The notes under the pieces were generated by a model. It ran no database searches and was not told the DNA's origin. It saw nothing but the letters and a program-made list of their open reading frames with translations. Below, in pieces: positions 21,691 through 33,310 of a DNA stretch of 64,000 nt. The DNA comes from Przewalskia tangutica (Eukaryota > Streptophyta > Magnoliopsida > Solanales > Solanaceae). Made by a program: the position numbers and the translations under genes. Each line of letters begins with the position of its first letter. Positions within the stretch are counted from its first letter, which is position 1. The stretch covers positions 32,915,711 to 32,979,710 of the forward strand of contig CM056720.1 of assembly GCA_029844215.1 (NCBI GenBank), written 5' to 3'.

Positions 21691-22149
21691 ACCCTCGTGA
21701 CCCTATCACAAAGCGGGACCACCCCAAACTGACCCCACCACCATACAGGCCGCGGGTTGACCCACAATCGGTCCGCAACCCGACCCGCTATCGCGCCAAA
21801 CACTTGCTCCCCGATCCGAAACAATCCCACAATCAAGTCACGAAAACCTAGTGGTCTTCTTAGCTCAACTACCCTCTTTCATTTCATACCACCCGGGACT
21901 TATCACACCGACATATCTCACGTATACTATGCACTCCGATAAAGGTTAACATAACAAAAATCTTTTACTCAAGATGGCCTCGCCTCTAAGGTCTCCACGT
22001 ATAAAACTCTAAGGCTCACACTTTCCTTATCCCCAATCTTACCCGGTTAACTAACCATGATTTCTAATCACAATTAACACAATGCTATGTGAACATAACA
22101 TTTAAGGTATACTCATCTTATCATACGTACTAATCTCTAGAGGGTTAAG

Positions 22150-22999
22150 GATCTACCTGTATCTACAGCTTCACTCCCTTCAATGACATCTTTCACAACG
22201 GCCACACCGAGGTGGGGGTGGCCTCCTCTGGCTAACACCCCATCCTCTCCGAGCCACTGAATCATGAATCGATCCGTAGGTGAGTCCTCCTACTGCATCC
22301 TTCCTACTAGGACATCCTTTCGACACACGGCCCGACGGCAGTAAAACAAGTACCAACAAAAGATGACATTCCCGATGACGCCATCATATCAGAAACACTG
22401 GGAAAATCAATCCTGGCTGGAACCGACGTGTATCTGTGAATCAGAAGCCCTGGAGCTCTGACCAACTCCTGCATACCCCGAATGTCACGAACCTCGCGAG
22501 GACCACTCTGACCGTGGAGGTGCATATCTAATTCTGCCGAGGCGGTCCGCCTTGAAAGTTACCAAGGACCTGCATTGCTCGCCTTCTTCGTGATCTTGGT
22601 TAACCCGTCGATCTATACGCTTTCGCCTGCGCATAAGCCCGCATACGTGGCCATGCTCAAGCTCGATCAAGAGCTAGTCTTGCACAACCTCTCTTAGATA
22701 ATCATCAAGACCGCGATAAATCGATACATAATATACTCTCGGTTGCTAACTCCTAGCTAGTAATGTGGTCGTCTTTGCGGTCTATTTTTTCCGCATCGGT
22801 CGTGAACCAAGGCTCATATATCATGGCCGCAGAGGAATCGCCGCTGTGCTAAACTCTGCTGGGGCTGGCGACGTCGCAGAACTCCCCGAATGAAGCACCA
22901 CCCCAGGTGATGATTGGGCCGGTGCCCTAGTAACCCTCTGTGCTCTACTCGCACTCCTGGCCGCCTTGCCCTTCGGGCGGTTGCCTTACGCGGAGGCAT
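22150..22999 (-). pseudogene. gag: gag remnant, internal region b of M
   Basis: The ATG (complement of 22997-22999) starts MPPRKATARRARRPGV, a good match to the N-terminus of Tekay/Del gag. Later come the LDDYLREG equivalent (about 22685-22715), a basic KRIDRRVNQD segment (about 22600) and a damaged zinc knuckle where CFTCG has become CFTAVGPC (about 22330). The length is well below the usual gag length of about 450 residues, so part of the capsid region is missing as well as frames being broken. Confidence 0.7.
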
Positions 23000-23189
23000 A
23001 ATGGTAAGGGAAAGAAATACGTTAGAGGGGTCCAACTTATAACACAACTCTAAGCACGATCTCAGAGTGAGAAGAATGGAAACCAATCCTAAATCTCCTA
23101 TAGCCTCCTGATTATTGGTGTGGTGCACAACACACCGATAATCAAGACTCTACTAGATACGGTCTGTAGACACTTTCCGAGGATTAACT

Positions 23190-23201
23190 GCTCTGATACC
23201 A
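23190..23201 (-). other. primer binding site of M, full-length form
   Basis: The complement reads TGGTATCAGAGC, with the A that is missing in the other primer sites of this family. It shows that the family ancestor had the canonical site. Confidence 0.85.
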
Positions 23202-24009
23202 CTTTTGTCACGACCAACCTGCGGATCGTGCCTTACCCCGGGCACCCAAGTAGACATACATCAGAGTAATCAGCGGAATATAAAACAAGACATGAAATAA
23301 CATGAAGTGTGAAACAGTTATCTGAGAAAAGTTGCCTTTCGGCATATATATATAAAACTTAAATCGTAATGCGATATCCCTTTACAAACTCGCCCACAAC
23401 AAGATTACAAACCTCTAAGAATGACATGACAACAATGGGGACAGGTTCGCCATACCCCGAATGTAAGTACCTACAACTACGTGGAATATACCACCGATAA
23501 GCCTCCGAGAAACGGAGCTTCCCAACGCCGAATCGTGACCCTATGAGCGAGGATCAACGATCGTGTACCTCTACTGCGGCATGAACGCAGCACCGAAGGA
23601 GGTCGATAACAGTACCAAGTATGTGAAATCAAAATCAGTAAATGAAATCATAGTAGTCTATATAAAGCGGGAGACATGTATGATAACCAAACTACGATTC
23701 ACAATAAATAAGCGATATGTCAAGTCGTGACTCACGCCCTCAAAGTCACCACTCAAATATAACTATGGGTCTCACGCCCACAACATCAATCATGCCCGTG
23801 GAATACCTTCCTCACTGCCGGCAGTCTATGATATAAAAGCACCAAGGAATACACATGAACACCAAGTCCCACCTGTGTCATAATAAAAACCGTACGAGGT
23901 AAGTACGAAGGCATAGCCGACTACTAAAACCCACAGTACCAACAAAGTCATAAACTGTATCACGAGGTCTTTCTAGACCGCACCACATGATCGAAGCCGC
24001 CACTCGCCT

Positions 24010-24290
24010 CGGTATCAATGCGCGTCTAATCTGAGCATACCGTTGCTCGCATAAAGCCACACATAGGTCCGCATGAGGTATTCCTCGCATCGGGGTAGCT
24101 AGCCCGCGGTACCCTCCTGGACTCCCGCAGTCCGCATAGTCACATAGACCGCATAGTCACACAGACCGCATAAGGCACTCCTCGCATCGGGATAATACAC
24201 CCGGAATGATCAATCCTGGAGCATACCGCTGCTCCGCATAGTCACACAGACCGCATAGGCCGTATAGACCCGCATCAAGGGTGGCAAGCC
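24010..24290 (-). repeat. degenerate GC-rich repeats inside the LTR
   Basis: GAGCATACCG-TGCTC-GCATA occurs at about 24033 and 24218, and (A/G)CCGCATAGTCACA several times between 24135 and 24255. Related CATGCGG-type blocks lie at the same LTR position in the plus-strand elements (about 700-900 and 6550-6750). Confidence 0.55.
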
Positions 24291-25954
24291 CTCGGTATAA
24301 CAAGTCAAGGGGGTATGTGATATAATAACAGTACAACGGCTTATCGTTAATCAACATAAGCACAGCAAGGGAAACCCCTTTACACAAACATTATAAGACA
24401 CTAACACACGTAGCATCATAACATGATTACTTATCAAACCAACAAGAAAGTATTACAAGGCTATCACAAACCAACATAGTCAAGTTATTCACACAAGGTA
24501 CTTTATACGTTATCTCTTTATAAAGATCCTATTTCTTTCACAAGAGTCACACGATACCCGTAGTATTAGAATAGAGTGATTATCTTTTTAAGTAAACCAA
24601 AACACTTCCCTTTGTAAAATCAAGTAACAACATTATTTTCCAAACGTTCAAGTTTGCCTAATTTCAAATGCTCAAGTTTCTCATTTTCGAAAGGTTTCGT
24701 AGTTCATAGTTTTAATCACTTAATAATATAATTCTCCTTTAAAACAATTTGAGAAACATATGCCTTATGTGTGAGTAGGTTATTCTTGTTTATAACAATC
24801 TTATTAAAGCAGCCATGATCTAGGAAATGTAATATCATTTTGTCTCATCTTAGCTTCTATGCAGATGGAGGTTTCTGGTTTTAATAATACTTAATTAGTC
24901 AATACATTTCCTTTATTAGCGCCGCGATGGTTTGTTCGATACTTATTCGATTCAAATCAAGAAACATTATTCCTTTTAAAGACCAAGTACTCATTACTCA
25001 CGAATGAGGTTTCACACTTTTTAACAAAATTCATATTAATATAATTAAGTCAAGTCTCTTATCTTTTAAGATCAAGCCTCTTAACTTCTAAAATCAATAA
25101 ACCATTCTTTTTATTTCTCTTAAGTCGTTATACCTAACTTCCCATAAAGCTAGTAGAACTCTTAAGCTTTTAAAACCAAGTATTACTCTTCTTTCAAAAA
25201 GGTTTCTTAATTCTTTTGAAATACTTCAAGATTTTTATTATTTAACTCAAGTCAAAAGACATCGCAGTAAAACCACGTTCAGTTAACAGACGTACGTCTA
25301 CCGTACTAGATATATATTCTTTTAAAATATCATGCTCAAGAGGATAGGAAGAATCACATACCTCGCGACGATTATCGACTATTAGCAAAACGCTTCACGG
25401 ATATAACCCGACTAGCCTTGTTCACCTTTCAAGTAGAACATGCTACTCGCAGAACTTCAACCTATAACGGTTATACAAGTCTATCAATATCTAGACTACT
25501 CGGTAGAATAAATCTAGATACAAGATTCTACGAAAAATTGGGCAGCACTTCCCTATCCGTCAAACTTCACAAGTCTACTGTAATACAGTCCTATGTAAGT
25601 ACAGTTCAATTCCCTTCTTATATACTTTCCTTGTATATACCTTATACTTAATTCTTATACTTCAACAGTATGTAACTCTAATTACAATAGGGGGACAAGA
25701 TATTTACCTCGATAAGCCCATAATTATCCAAGTTTAAATGTCGATCCTGAGCAACGTTTAGCTCCTACTCAGGCGCCCAACCCGCTCCAAACAACCCTTA
25801 GAAGTTTCCAAACAACTTCTACTTAGCACTTCAACCAACTATGAAGATTTTTCCTTAGGGTTTCGTTTGAGACAAAAAGGACATAAGGTAGTATTTCCGG
25901 GCTCTACGTAGAGAGGTATCTTTGGAATAATAACAATACTTGGAGAGTATTTTC

Positions 25955-26180
25955 TACCAAGAGGGGGGTGTATTTTCACGAGAACAACACCACTAGGAGG
26001 GGGGGTAGGTTTCGGCTAGCACCCCTAGGAGGGGGGGGGGTACCTCTCGGCCAAAAGGCCTCACAAAGGGGGAGGGGAAAGACTTGGACGAGAACTACAC
26101 AAGAAGGGGGGGGGAGGATTTCAAGACTTAGAAAACATTTTGTGGATGAAGAAGTCTTCAACCAAGGGGGGGGGGGGGTA
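25955..26180. repeat. cluster of G-tracts around the TATA box of the M LTR
   Basis: On the plus strand there are six G-rich runs, several of 6 to more than 10 G, between 25960 and 26180. In the element's own direction they are C-runs just downstream of the TATA box, in the transcribed leader. Their exact lengths are unreliable in any assembly. Confidence 0.6.
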
Positions 26181-26186
26181 TTTATA
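26179..26186 (-). promoter_or_regulatory. TATA box of the middle M LTR
   Basis: The complement reads TATAAATA, 421 bp from the LTR start, immediately followed in transcription direction by a C-run. Confidence 0.6.
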
Positions 26187-26607
26187 GGCCAACCAATGGC
26201 CAAGATCAAGACAAGTGGGGGGGCAAGTGGAGGGTCAAGATTTGGACAAGTGTTTGTGGGTCCCACTTTCTCATCTACTACACAAAAATATCTACAAAAT
26301 ATCCTACCAACTCCTTGACCAAAAATCAACACAAAAAACGTGCCAAGAACTCCCATGGCTTGCCGTCCACTTGAGGGACAAGTGTGCCCTCTCGTTGGTC
26401 CAAAATATTTCATCTCTCGGAAAAATCCGCAAAAATAATAAATGATATAGCCGTATTTTTCCCTTCGCAAAGTTTGGAAAACGTTTCGTCGGAAAACAAT
26501 TCTTTTCGGGGGGTTGTGAACAAAATTTTCGTCCCTTGCCTAACTTAAGGCTCAAACTTTTCTACGTACGCCCTCACGTACATACTCTGGAAATACGGGG
26601 TATAACA

Positions 26608-26642
26608 TTCTCCACTCCTTAGAAACATTCGTCCCGAATGTT
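26608..26642 (-). promoter_or_regulatory. conserved hairpin and polypurine tract, element M
   Basis: The complement of 26608-26620 is AAGGAGTGGAGAA, the plus-strand primer tract. Before it lie AACATTCG (26624-26631) and CGAATGTT (26635-26642), a perfect inverted repeat with a 3-base loop. Confidence 0.8.
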
Positions 26643-27641
26643 CCTTCCCAAGACGGATAACGATAAAGTTCCTCTTAACTTAAACAAGTTGTCAATGCCA
26701 CACATGGCCACAAAAAAAAAACACACGCTCCAATACTTAATCCAAGTCTACGAGGAATCACCTCTAACATCACAAAAGCTTCCACCCAAAGTCTAAACGA
26801 TACTCCCTTAAGAAACGATCACTTCTATTCTCTTAACACATGTTCACTTCTTCCCTTACTCATCGTACCCTTCTCGTACACTCGAACTCTTTCTCATACC
26901 TTACCACATTTCCGTTACTGCTTCAGTTTCCAAATCTCTGGGTTACTACCTCCAACTTTGGTCATCACATCGGAACAACTGATGGATCTCTGATACTTTT
27001 CCGAACATAACAACATGAAGACCGGACGTACTGCCTCCTACGTCGGAAGGCAAAGCTAACATATAGGCAACCTGGCCTATTCTTCACATAATCTAAAAAG
27101 GCCCAAAGTAACTCGGGCTAAGTTTCCTCTATTTTCCAAAACTCGTCACCCTCTTTCCGGGGTGGTACCTTCAAGAAGACCCACCTTCAACCTGAACTCC
27201 AAGAGTCATCGCCGATTATCCGCACGACTTCTGTTGATTCTGAGCTGCCAATAACCTCTTCAGGATAAGCTTCACCCTATCCGCATCCTGCTGAAACAAG
27301 TATGAACCAACTATTTGATCCTTGCCAACATCGAACCAATCGACCGGCATCTTACACTTCCACCCCTACAAGGCGTCATAAGGCGAAAGTAGGCACCTCG
27401 TGCAGCCTTACAACCTTCCTGATATAACATCTCGCATAACCCTCTGCCGAGTACACGGTCCTGACTGAAAGATAAGATGGGCTGACCCCATCGGCCGACT
27501 ACTGGTCGAACACATCCACAAACTCGTACGATGGTTAACTAAACTTGGGCCTAACACCCTCGTGACCCTATCACAAAGCGAGACCACCCCAAACTGACCC
27601 CACCACCATACAGGCCGCGGGTTGACCCATAATCGGTCCGC

Positions 27642-27646
27642 AACCC
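27642..27646. repeat. TSD of E1, left copy (AACCC)
   Basis: AACCC precedes the first LTR base and reappears at 55072-55076. The sister internal region at 21771-21790 shows the empty site with a single AACCC. Confidence 0.95.
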
Positions 27647-28051
27647 TGTTATACCCCGTATTTCCAGAGTATGTACGTAAGGGAATACGTACAAAAAGTT
27701 TGGCTTTAAAGTTAGCCTTGGACGTTTTTTTGTGCACAACTCGCTTAAAGAATCGTTTTCCGACGAAACGTTTCCACAGCTTTCGTAGGGAAAATTCCGG
27801 CTATGCCATTTCTAATTTTTGCGGATTTTTCCGAGAGACGAAACATTTTGGACCAACGGGAGGGCAACACTTGGCACCCTCCCATTGGTGGACTTGAATC
27901 GTCCATGGACGAAATTGGAGAGCCAAGGCACGTTTTTTGTGCCTTGTGCACAAGTCAAGGGTTGGTAGGATATTTGTGTTTAGTTAATCCTCACCCTACA
28001 CTTGCCTTGCACTTGTCTTCATCTTGGCCATTGGTTGACCAAGGCTTGAGC

Positions 28052-28059
28052 TATAAATA
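28052..28059 (+). promoter_or_regulatory. TATA box of the E1 5' LTR
   Basis: TATAAATA, 405 bp from the LTR start; the putative start region near 28080 reads TTATTCATCCAC. Confidence 0.65.
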
Positions 28060-28796
28060 CCCCCTTAGAGATGAAGAGTTATTCATCCACAAAGTTATCT
28101 TCCAAGTCTAAAAATCCTCTCCTCTCCCTTAAGCTTTTCGTCCAACACCTCTTCCCTCCCCTTGTGTAGTGTGGCCGAGAGCCTACCCCCCCTAGCCTAG
28201 CCGAAATCTACCCCCCCTCCCTTGGTAGAAAAGTTACCTTCTTGTATCGTTATAATGCCCAAAATACCCTAGCCCAAATACCTTAGTACTTAGTAGAAGT
28301 TGTGAAGAACTTCTAAGGTTCTTGGAGCATACAACTTAGAGCAAAACCTTGCTCAGCGACTTTTCTAGGATATTATTGGGCTTACCGAGGTAATAATCCT
28401 AACCTCTTTTGAATTAGAGAATACTTATCGTTATAGTATAAGAATAAGTATAAATACTTAGAAGAATATCACGAATAGAATTGAATGTTACCACGTAGAA
28501 GGGTTTGAAGAAGAATAATCAAACTGTACTTACATAGGACTGCTTTCACAGAGACTTATATAGCTCACCGGTAGGGAGGTACGCCCAACTTTCCATAGAA
28601 TTGTGAACCCTCTGCTTAGAATGACCTTCGAGTAGTCCTGATAGATATCTGTGACTATTATAGGTCGACTCTCACGCGACATATTCAACTTGGCGGTGGT
28701 TTTCACGAGAAGGTATGTGATTCTTCCTAAAGCATGATATTTTACAATATATATATAGTACGGTAGACGTATACGTGTTAACTAAAATATAACTAC

Positions 28797-28925
28797 GCAA
28801 TGTCTTTGACTTAAGCCTGAATAATACTTATGGCAATGCCTCACGCTTAAGCCCGAATAACACTTACGCAATGCCTCACGCTTAAGCCCAATAACACTTA
28901 CGAATGCCTCACGCTTAAGCTGAAT
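28797..28925 (+). repeat. about 35-bp tandem repeat in the E1 5' LTR
   Basis: AATGCCTCACGCTTAAG recurs at 28835, 28870 and 28903, after a related first unit CAATGTCTTTGACTTAAG. The same block is in the 3' LTR at about 36064-36195. Confidence 0.75.
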
Positions 28926-30103
28926 AATAAAGATCCAAAGCATTTTTAAAGAATCGGATCTTTTTTAATGTAAGAAGACTAAGTGGTTTTAAACAAAAGC
29001 TTAAGAGTTATACTAACCTTATGGGAGGTTAAGTATAAACACTTAATATTCATAAAAGAAACAGTTTGCCTATATGTTTATAAATGACTTATATGAATTG
29101 TGAAAAGAATAATAAGATGGTTTGATAAGTAGACATGATATGATGCTATGTGTGTTAGTGTCTTGTAACGCTTGTGAAAAAGAGTATGCTTGTTGTGATT
29201 ATGTTGTTTAAAGATAAGTTATGTTAGTATACTATCACTCACCTCTTGAGATGATTAATCTGGGTTAAGCCCTCCGACGCGGGTAGACTCAGCGTGCAGG
29301 ACCATGATTCGAGAATACCTCATGCGGTCCAGGGCCTATGCGAGCTACGAGAGTTCCGTGTTAGTATGCGGGTTATACCTCACGCGGTCTATGTGGCCAT
29401 GCGCGACAACGAGTCGGGGCGATGCCGAGGAGTAGCTACCCTCGATGCGGGTTATACCTCACGCGCCCACGTGAGTGGCCTATGCGGACTTCGAGTTCAG
29501 ATTAGGCTTGCAGAATGATGATATGGGCGAGTGGCCCTGCTTTCGATCATTCGCAGCCTAGACAAGACCTATTACTGATTACCTATTATTGCTCTTGTTT
29601 GTGATGGCACTCACGCGGTTTCCTGGTTGTTTCACACATATTTGTAAACTGGTTTTAAAATGATATGTTTTCATTTAAGTACTTTACGCTGCATACTTAG
29701 TACTGTTATCGACTCCTTCGGGGCTGCGTTCATGCCGCAGTAAGGCAAGCAGTGCTAGATCCGCATCCTTAGGATCTCTACGTTGGTGTCGGGAGCTCCA
29801 TCTCTTCCTGAGGCTCTACTTTTGGTATGATCTCCTGTTGTAGATAGTTTTATGCATCGAGGTATGGCGGGCCCCGTCGCCATAGTTGTATATTTCAGAG
29901 GTCTGTAGTCATGTTGCGAAGGTGCGGATGTAATCGCTAAACCATGATTTTATATATATATGCCAAAGGCGTGTTTTCTCACATAAACCGTGTCTTATTT
30001 TATAAATTGTTTCATGTCTTGCTTTATATTTCCGCCGTTACTCGATGTATGACTACTGGGTGCCCCAAGGCATGATCACGCCCCGAACGGGTCTTGACAA
30101 AAG

Positions 30104-30114
30104 TGGTATCGAGC
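30104..30114 (+). other. primer binding site of E1, one base short
   Basis: TGGTATCGAGC, four bases after the LTR end. Confidence 0.8.
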
Positions 30115-30301
30115 GCTTAATCCTCTAAAAGTGTCTACGCATCGTATCTAGTAGTCTTGATTATCGGTGTGTTGTGCACCACGCCAATAATCGTGAGGCT
30201 ATAGGATATTTAGGATTGGTTTCCATTCTTCTCATTCTGAGATCGTGCTTTAGAGCTGTGTTATAGGTTGGACCTCTAACGTATTCCTTTCCGTAACGAT
30301 T

Positions 30302-31590
30302 ATGCCTCCACGTAGTGCAACCCGCCTGGGCAAGGCACCGAGGGAGCCGCTAGAAGACACCCAGAGTCACGAGGCTCGTGCCCGTCCCATACCGTAGACG
30401 GCGAGTTCTATGACGCCGCCTCAAAGAATGACCACGCACCCACACCTCCCGCCCCACACCGGAGGAGTTAGGTACAAGGAGATGGCCCACCTTTGGCTAA
30501 AGTCAGGCCCGACACGGAGAGGCTGGATGCGATTCGATTCAGCCCAGCCCACCCTGCATCTGTTCACCCGAGGCGTAGAGTTTGAGGCTACGAGACTTCT
30601 TGAGTCAGAGCCACGGAGTTTTATGGGTCGAGGCCGGAGGATGATCCGCAGAGTTCATCCGCCGATTCGTGAGGATTTTGAGAGTGATCGTATGCCGAGA
30701 CCGAGTCCGTGATCTTTGGTTCACATAGGTGCGTGATACCGCAATGATTGGTTTGATTCATGGGAGTTATCCCGGGAGAGCACGCGTCCCGCCTACTGGG
30801 ATGAGTTCTCGAGGCTTTCTCACTCACTTCTTGCCTCCACAGATGAGAGGGCGCGGTCGATAGATTTTTACCGCCGAGGCGAGAGGACGACCTTGTCGTG
30901 AGTACAATGTCGAGTTTGATTCTTTGGCTCGATATGTCCCAAAGATTGGTAGCAGAGATACGAGGATAGGGTGCACCGCTATGTCACCGCCAGACGACTA
31001 TATGGCCGAAGTCTTGTGCGGGGTTTCTCCACCGTATGGACATTACCCGCATGCAGCTCACGCCTCGATGCGGCGAGCGCAGAGGTCGACGAGTGGGCGA
31101 CAACAGCAGGAAGGCCGGGACGGAGGGTCTTCCGTGGTTATCGTGGTGGGTGGCCTCGAAGCGCCTAGATTCGCACCACGCCGGCTCAGAGCACTCCCGC
31201 ACCGCCTCGACCCGAGTTTTCGAGGGCGCACGGCCCTGTGGCTTCGACGCCCGAGTAGCAGAGTATCGCCGACGACCACCCCAGGTGGCCGATGCGGGGA
31301 TCCCATTACGGAAGTGTGGTACTACTTTTGGAGCTTGTTACAGCTGTGGCCGCAGGTCACTTTGCGAGGATCGTCCGACCGGGGCGCTGGTGGTAGGCTC
31401 ACCTTCGTGTTCGCTGCCGCTTCATCATCTCCTACGCTACTCGCCCCGAGGCGTGGTGCTCACGGTCAGCAGGTCGCGGCAGGTCGTGGCTCGTCCAGCC
31501 TAGCGGTCCTCGTAACCGCATTTATGCTCTGTCCACCGACAGATCGTGAGGCCTCACCGATGTCGCCGCAGTACCTTATCGGTTTCGTTT
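30302..31590 (+). pseudogene. gag: gag of E1, frame broken
   Basis: The ATG at 30302 gives MPPRSATRLGKAPREP, the typical Tekay/Del gag N-terminus, then a stop after about 30 codons. Pieces in other frames follow: a capsid segment with the EYNVEFDSLARYVPK motif (about 30895-30945), the DDYMAEV-CGVSP region (about 30990-31030), a long basic, Ser/Arg-rich part and a zinc knuckle start SCYSCGR (about 31340-31360) whose GHF half is damaged. The region is full length for the family, so the breaks look like many small indels rather than a large deletion. Confidence 0.75.
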
Positions 31591-31935
31591 ACGGTTTGAT
31601 GTTTATGCCTTGATAGATCCGGTTCTACTGGCCCTATATATCTCCCTTGTTGCTAGTAGGATAGGGATAGAGCTCGAGTCCATAGACCCTTTCGAGGTAG
31701 CTACGCCAGGTGGTGATTCGGTAGCTCTACGGTATATAGGGCTTGTCCTGTGACCATTTATCGCCGCACCGCCGACTTGATAGAGTTGGAGATGATTGAC
31801 TTCGACGTAATTATGGGGATGGATTGGCTAGCTTCTTGCTATGCCAATGTAGACTGCAGAGAGAGAGTAGTACGGTTCCAGTTTCTTGAGGAGCCGGTTG
31901 TTGAGTGGGAGGGGAGCACCAGATCGCCGAGGTAG
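31591..31935 (+). pseudogene. pro: aspartic protease of E1
   Basis: An active-site-like ALIDP segment (about 31607) has lost phase just after the Asp. The frame at 31750-31935 reads ADLIELEMIDFDVIMGMDWL, ASCYANVDCRERVVRFQF and EWEGS, the conserved C-terminal part of the Tekay protease leading into RT. Its role is Gag-Pol processing. The call is firm for the C-terminal half; the active site itself is damaged. Confidence 0.8.
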
Positions 31936-32900
31936 GTTTATTTCCTACCTCAAGGCTAGGAAGATGGTGCGAAGGGTATATCTACCATCTAGTTCGAGTG
32001 TTTGATATCGAGGTCGCGTACCAGATTTTCATCGCCTCGTAGTCACGAAGTTCCCGACGTGTTCCCGCATTTACCTCCGTATCCTCCCGAGAGGAGATCG
32101 AGTTTTGTATTGACATATTGCGGATACTCGCCTATTTCCATTCCGCCATACGTAATGACACCGCCGAGTTGAGAGAGTCAAGGACCACCGAGGGATTTGG
32201 CCGAGAAGGGCTTCATTAGGCCTGTTTCCCGGGCGCCGATATTGTTCGTGAAGAAGAAGGGCGGACGCCGCGCACGTGTGTTGATTACGGCAAATGAACA
32301 AGGTGACCATTAAGAACAGATACCCTTCCTGTGATTGATGATTTGTTCGACCTGCGGCGCGAGATGTTTCTCCAAGATTGATCTGCGTCGCTATCATCGA
32401 AGTTCGTGTCGTGGAGGTGGATGTCCCTAGATCGCATTCCTGACCCAGACGCATTATGAGTTCGTGGTCATGTCTTTTGGGTTGACCAATGCTCGCCGTA
32501 TTCATGGATTTGATGAACCGAGTGTTCAAACCATTTTGGACACGCTTGTGATAGTGTTCATCGATGATATCTTGGTTTATTCTCGCCAGAGCAGGAGCAT
32601 CGCGAGCATTTGGCGACCGTGGCCGACAGCTTCTCCAGATCGCAGCTTATGCGCCAAGTTTTCCAAATGTGAGTTTTGGTTGACTTGATGGCGTTTCTTG
32701 GGCATATTGTCGGCCGATGGCATTCGAGTGGATACGCCAAGATCGAGGCGCGAGACTTGGCCTGACCTACTACTCCGGCTGCAGGTTCGCAGCTCGGGCC
32801 TTGCAGTTATTATCTCGGTTCGTAGAAGTTTGCTTATCTTCGCACCATTGACTAGGCCGACTCGTGGCGCCAAGTTTCGATGGATCGATGCTTGTGGAGC
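31936..32900 (+). pseudogene. rt: reverse transcriptase of E1
   Basis: Recognisable from the palm segment FVVMSFGLTNA (about 32461-32490) and the catalytic box FIDDILVYSR (32557-32586), followed by a degraded thumb (AKFSKCEFWLT near 32652, GHIV and a shortened ADGIRVDTP near 32700-32735). Against the intact fragment at 11062-11882 it differs by many 1-3 base losses, several at CAG or CTG. No frame spans the domain. Confidence 0.8.
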
Positions 32901-33310
32901 GTGGTTTCCATTGTTGAAGAGAGACCGACGGCCGCCTCGTTCTTACTCTTCCGCAGGTCCGATGGTTATGTCGTGTATTGTGATGCGTCGTGCATCGGGT
33001 TGGGATGTGTGTTGATGCAGCATGGCAGGTTATAACATATGCATCCCGACACCAAGAAACACGAGAGGAACTACCCCACCCATGATTTGGAGTCGAACCG
33101 TGATTCACGCCAAGATCTGGAGGCACTATTTGTATGGGGTTCACGTGGATATTTATACGCACCACAAGAGCCTCGGTATATCTTCACCAGAGGAGTGAAC
33201 TTACGGCGAGACGGTGGTTAGAGTTGCTTAAGGATTACGATGTTGATATCCCGTACCACCCGGGAAGGCCAATGTTGTGGCGTATGCTTTAGTCGTAGGT
33301 CGATGGGGAG
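32901..33310 (+). pseudogene. RNase H of E1
   Basis: VYCDAS (about 32974-32991) with CIGLGCVLMQHG keeps the first catalytic Asp. NYPTHDLE (about 33070) supplies the Glu. The TDH motif is seen as THH (about 33153-33165) because an AG appears to be missing upstream. The end HPG-ANVVA and GRSMGSL (33265-33315) matches the 11062 fragment in order and spacing. Confidence 0.8.

Larger units (their letters stand above)
20874..23205 (-). mobile_element. internal region b of element M
   Basis: Read from 23205 downward: primer site, leader, broken gag (22999 to about 22150), about 450 bases of non-coding sequence, and an integrase relic (about 21690-20930). It has no protease or RT. It carries the uninterrupted version of the site where E1 inserted in internal region a: AACCC at 21777-21781 within GTCCGCAACCCGACCCGC. 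Confidence 0.8.
23206..26607 (-). mobile_element. middle LTR of element M (3402 bp, short-U3 type)
   Basis: On the plus strand it runs from TGTCACGACC to GTATAACA. It is bordered on one side by a polypurine tract (26608-26620) and on the other by a primer site, so it serves as 3' LTR of internal region a and 5' LTR of region b. It contains the G-tract segment and TATA box at the U3/R side and a GC-rich repeat block near 24010-24290. Confidence 0.85.
26608..27646 (-). mobile_element. int: internal region a of M, 3' part, with integrase relic
   Basis: It matches internal region b closely from 26738 on. The integrase relic is again visible: VRLHEVP (complement of about 27391-27412), the RT(V/M)YSAE segment just upstream, and the KLSP-YFGPF equivalent (complement of about 27100-27131). 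The 130 bases next to the polypurine tract, absent from region b, contain an A-run (26707-26716). The region is cut at 27646 by E1 and continues at 55077. Confidence 0.75.
27647..30099 (+). mobile_element. 5' LTR of E1
   Basis: Runs from TGTTATACCCCGTATTTCC to GGGTCTTGACA. It shares its first 30 bases, the GTGCACAAC block, the TATA context and the CATGCGG-rich block with the 3.4 kb LARD LTRs but is 1 kb shorter and has its own 35-bp repeats. It carries the uninterrupted form of the E2 target (AGTAT at 29226-29230). Confidence 0.9.

Noticed and set aside
25968..26470. Overlapping open frames of 116 and 164 codons rich in Gly or Pro
   Set aside because: They arise from G/C homopolymer runs in the M LTR leader and promoter, not from coding sequence.
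30924..31613. 229-codon open frame presented as one protein
   Set aside because: It covers the gag capsid to zinc-knuckle region but mixes phases; only its first part reads like gag. It was annotated as part of the broken gag.
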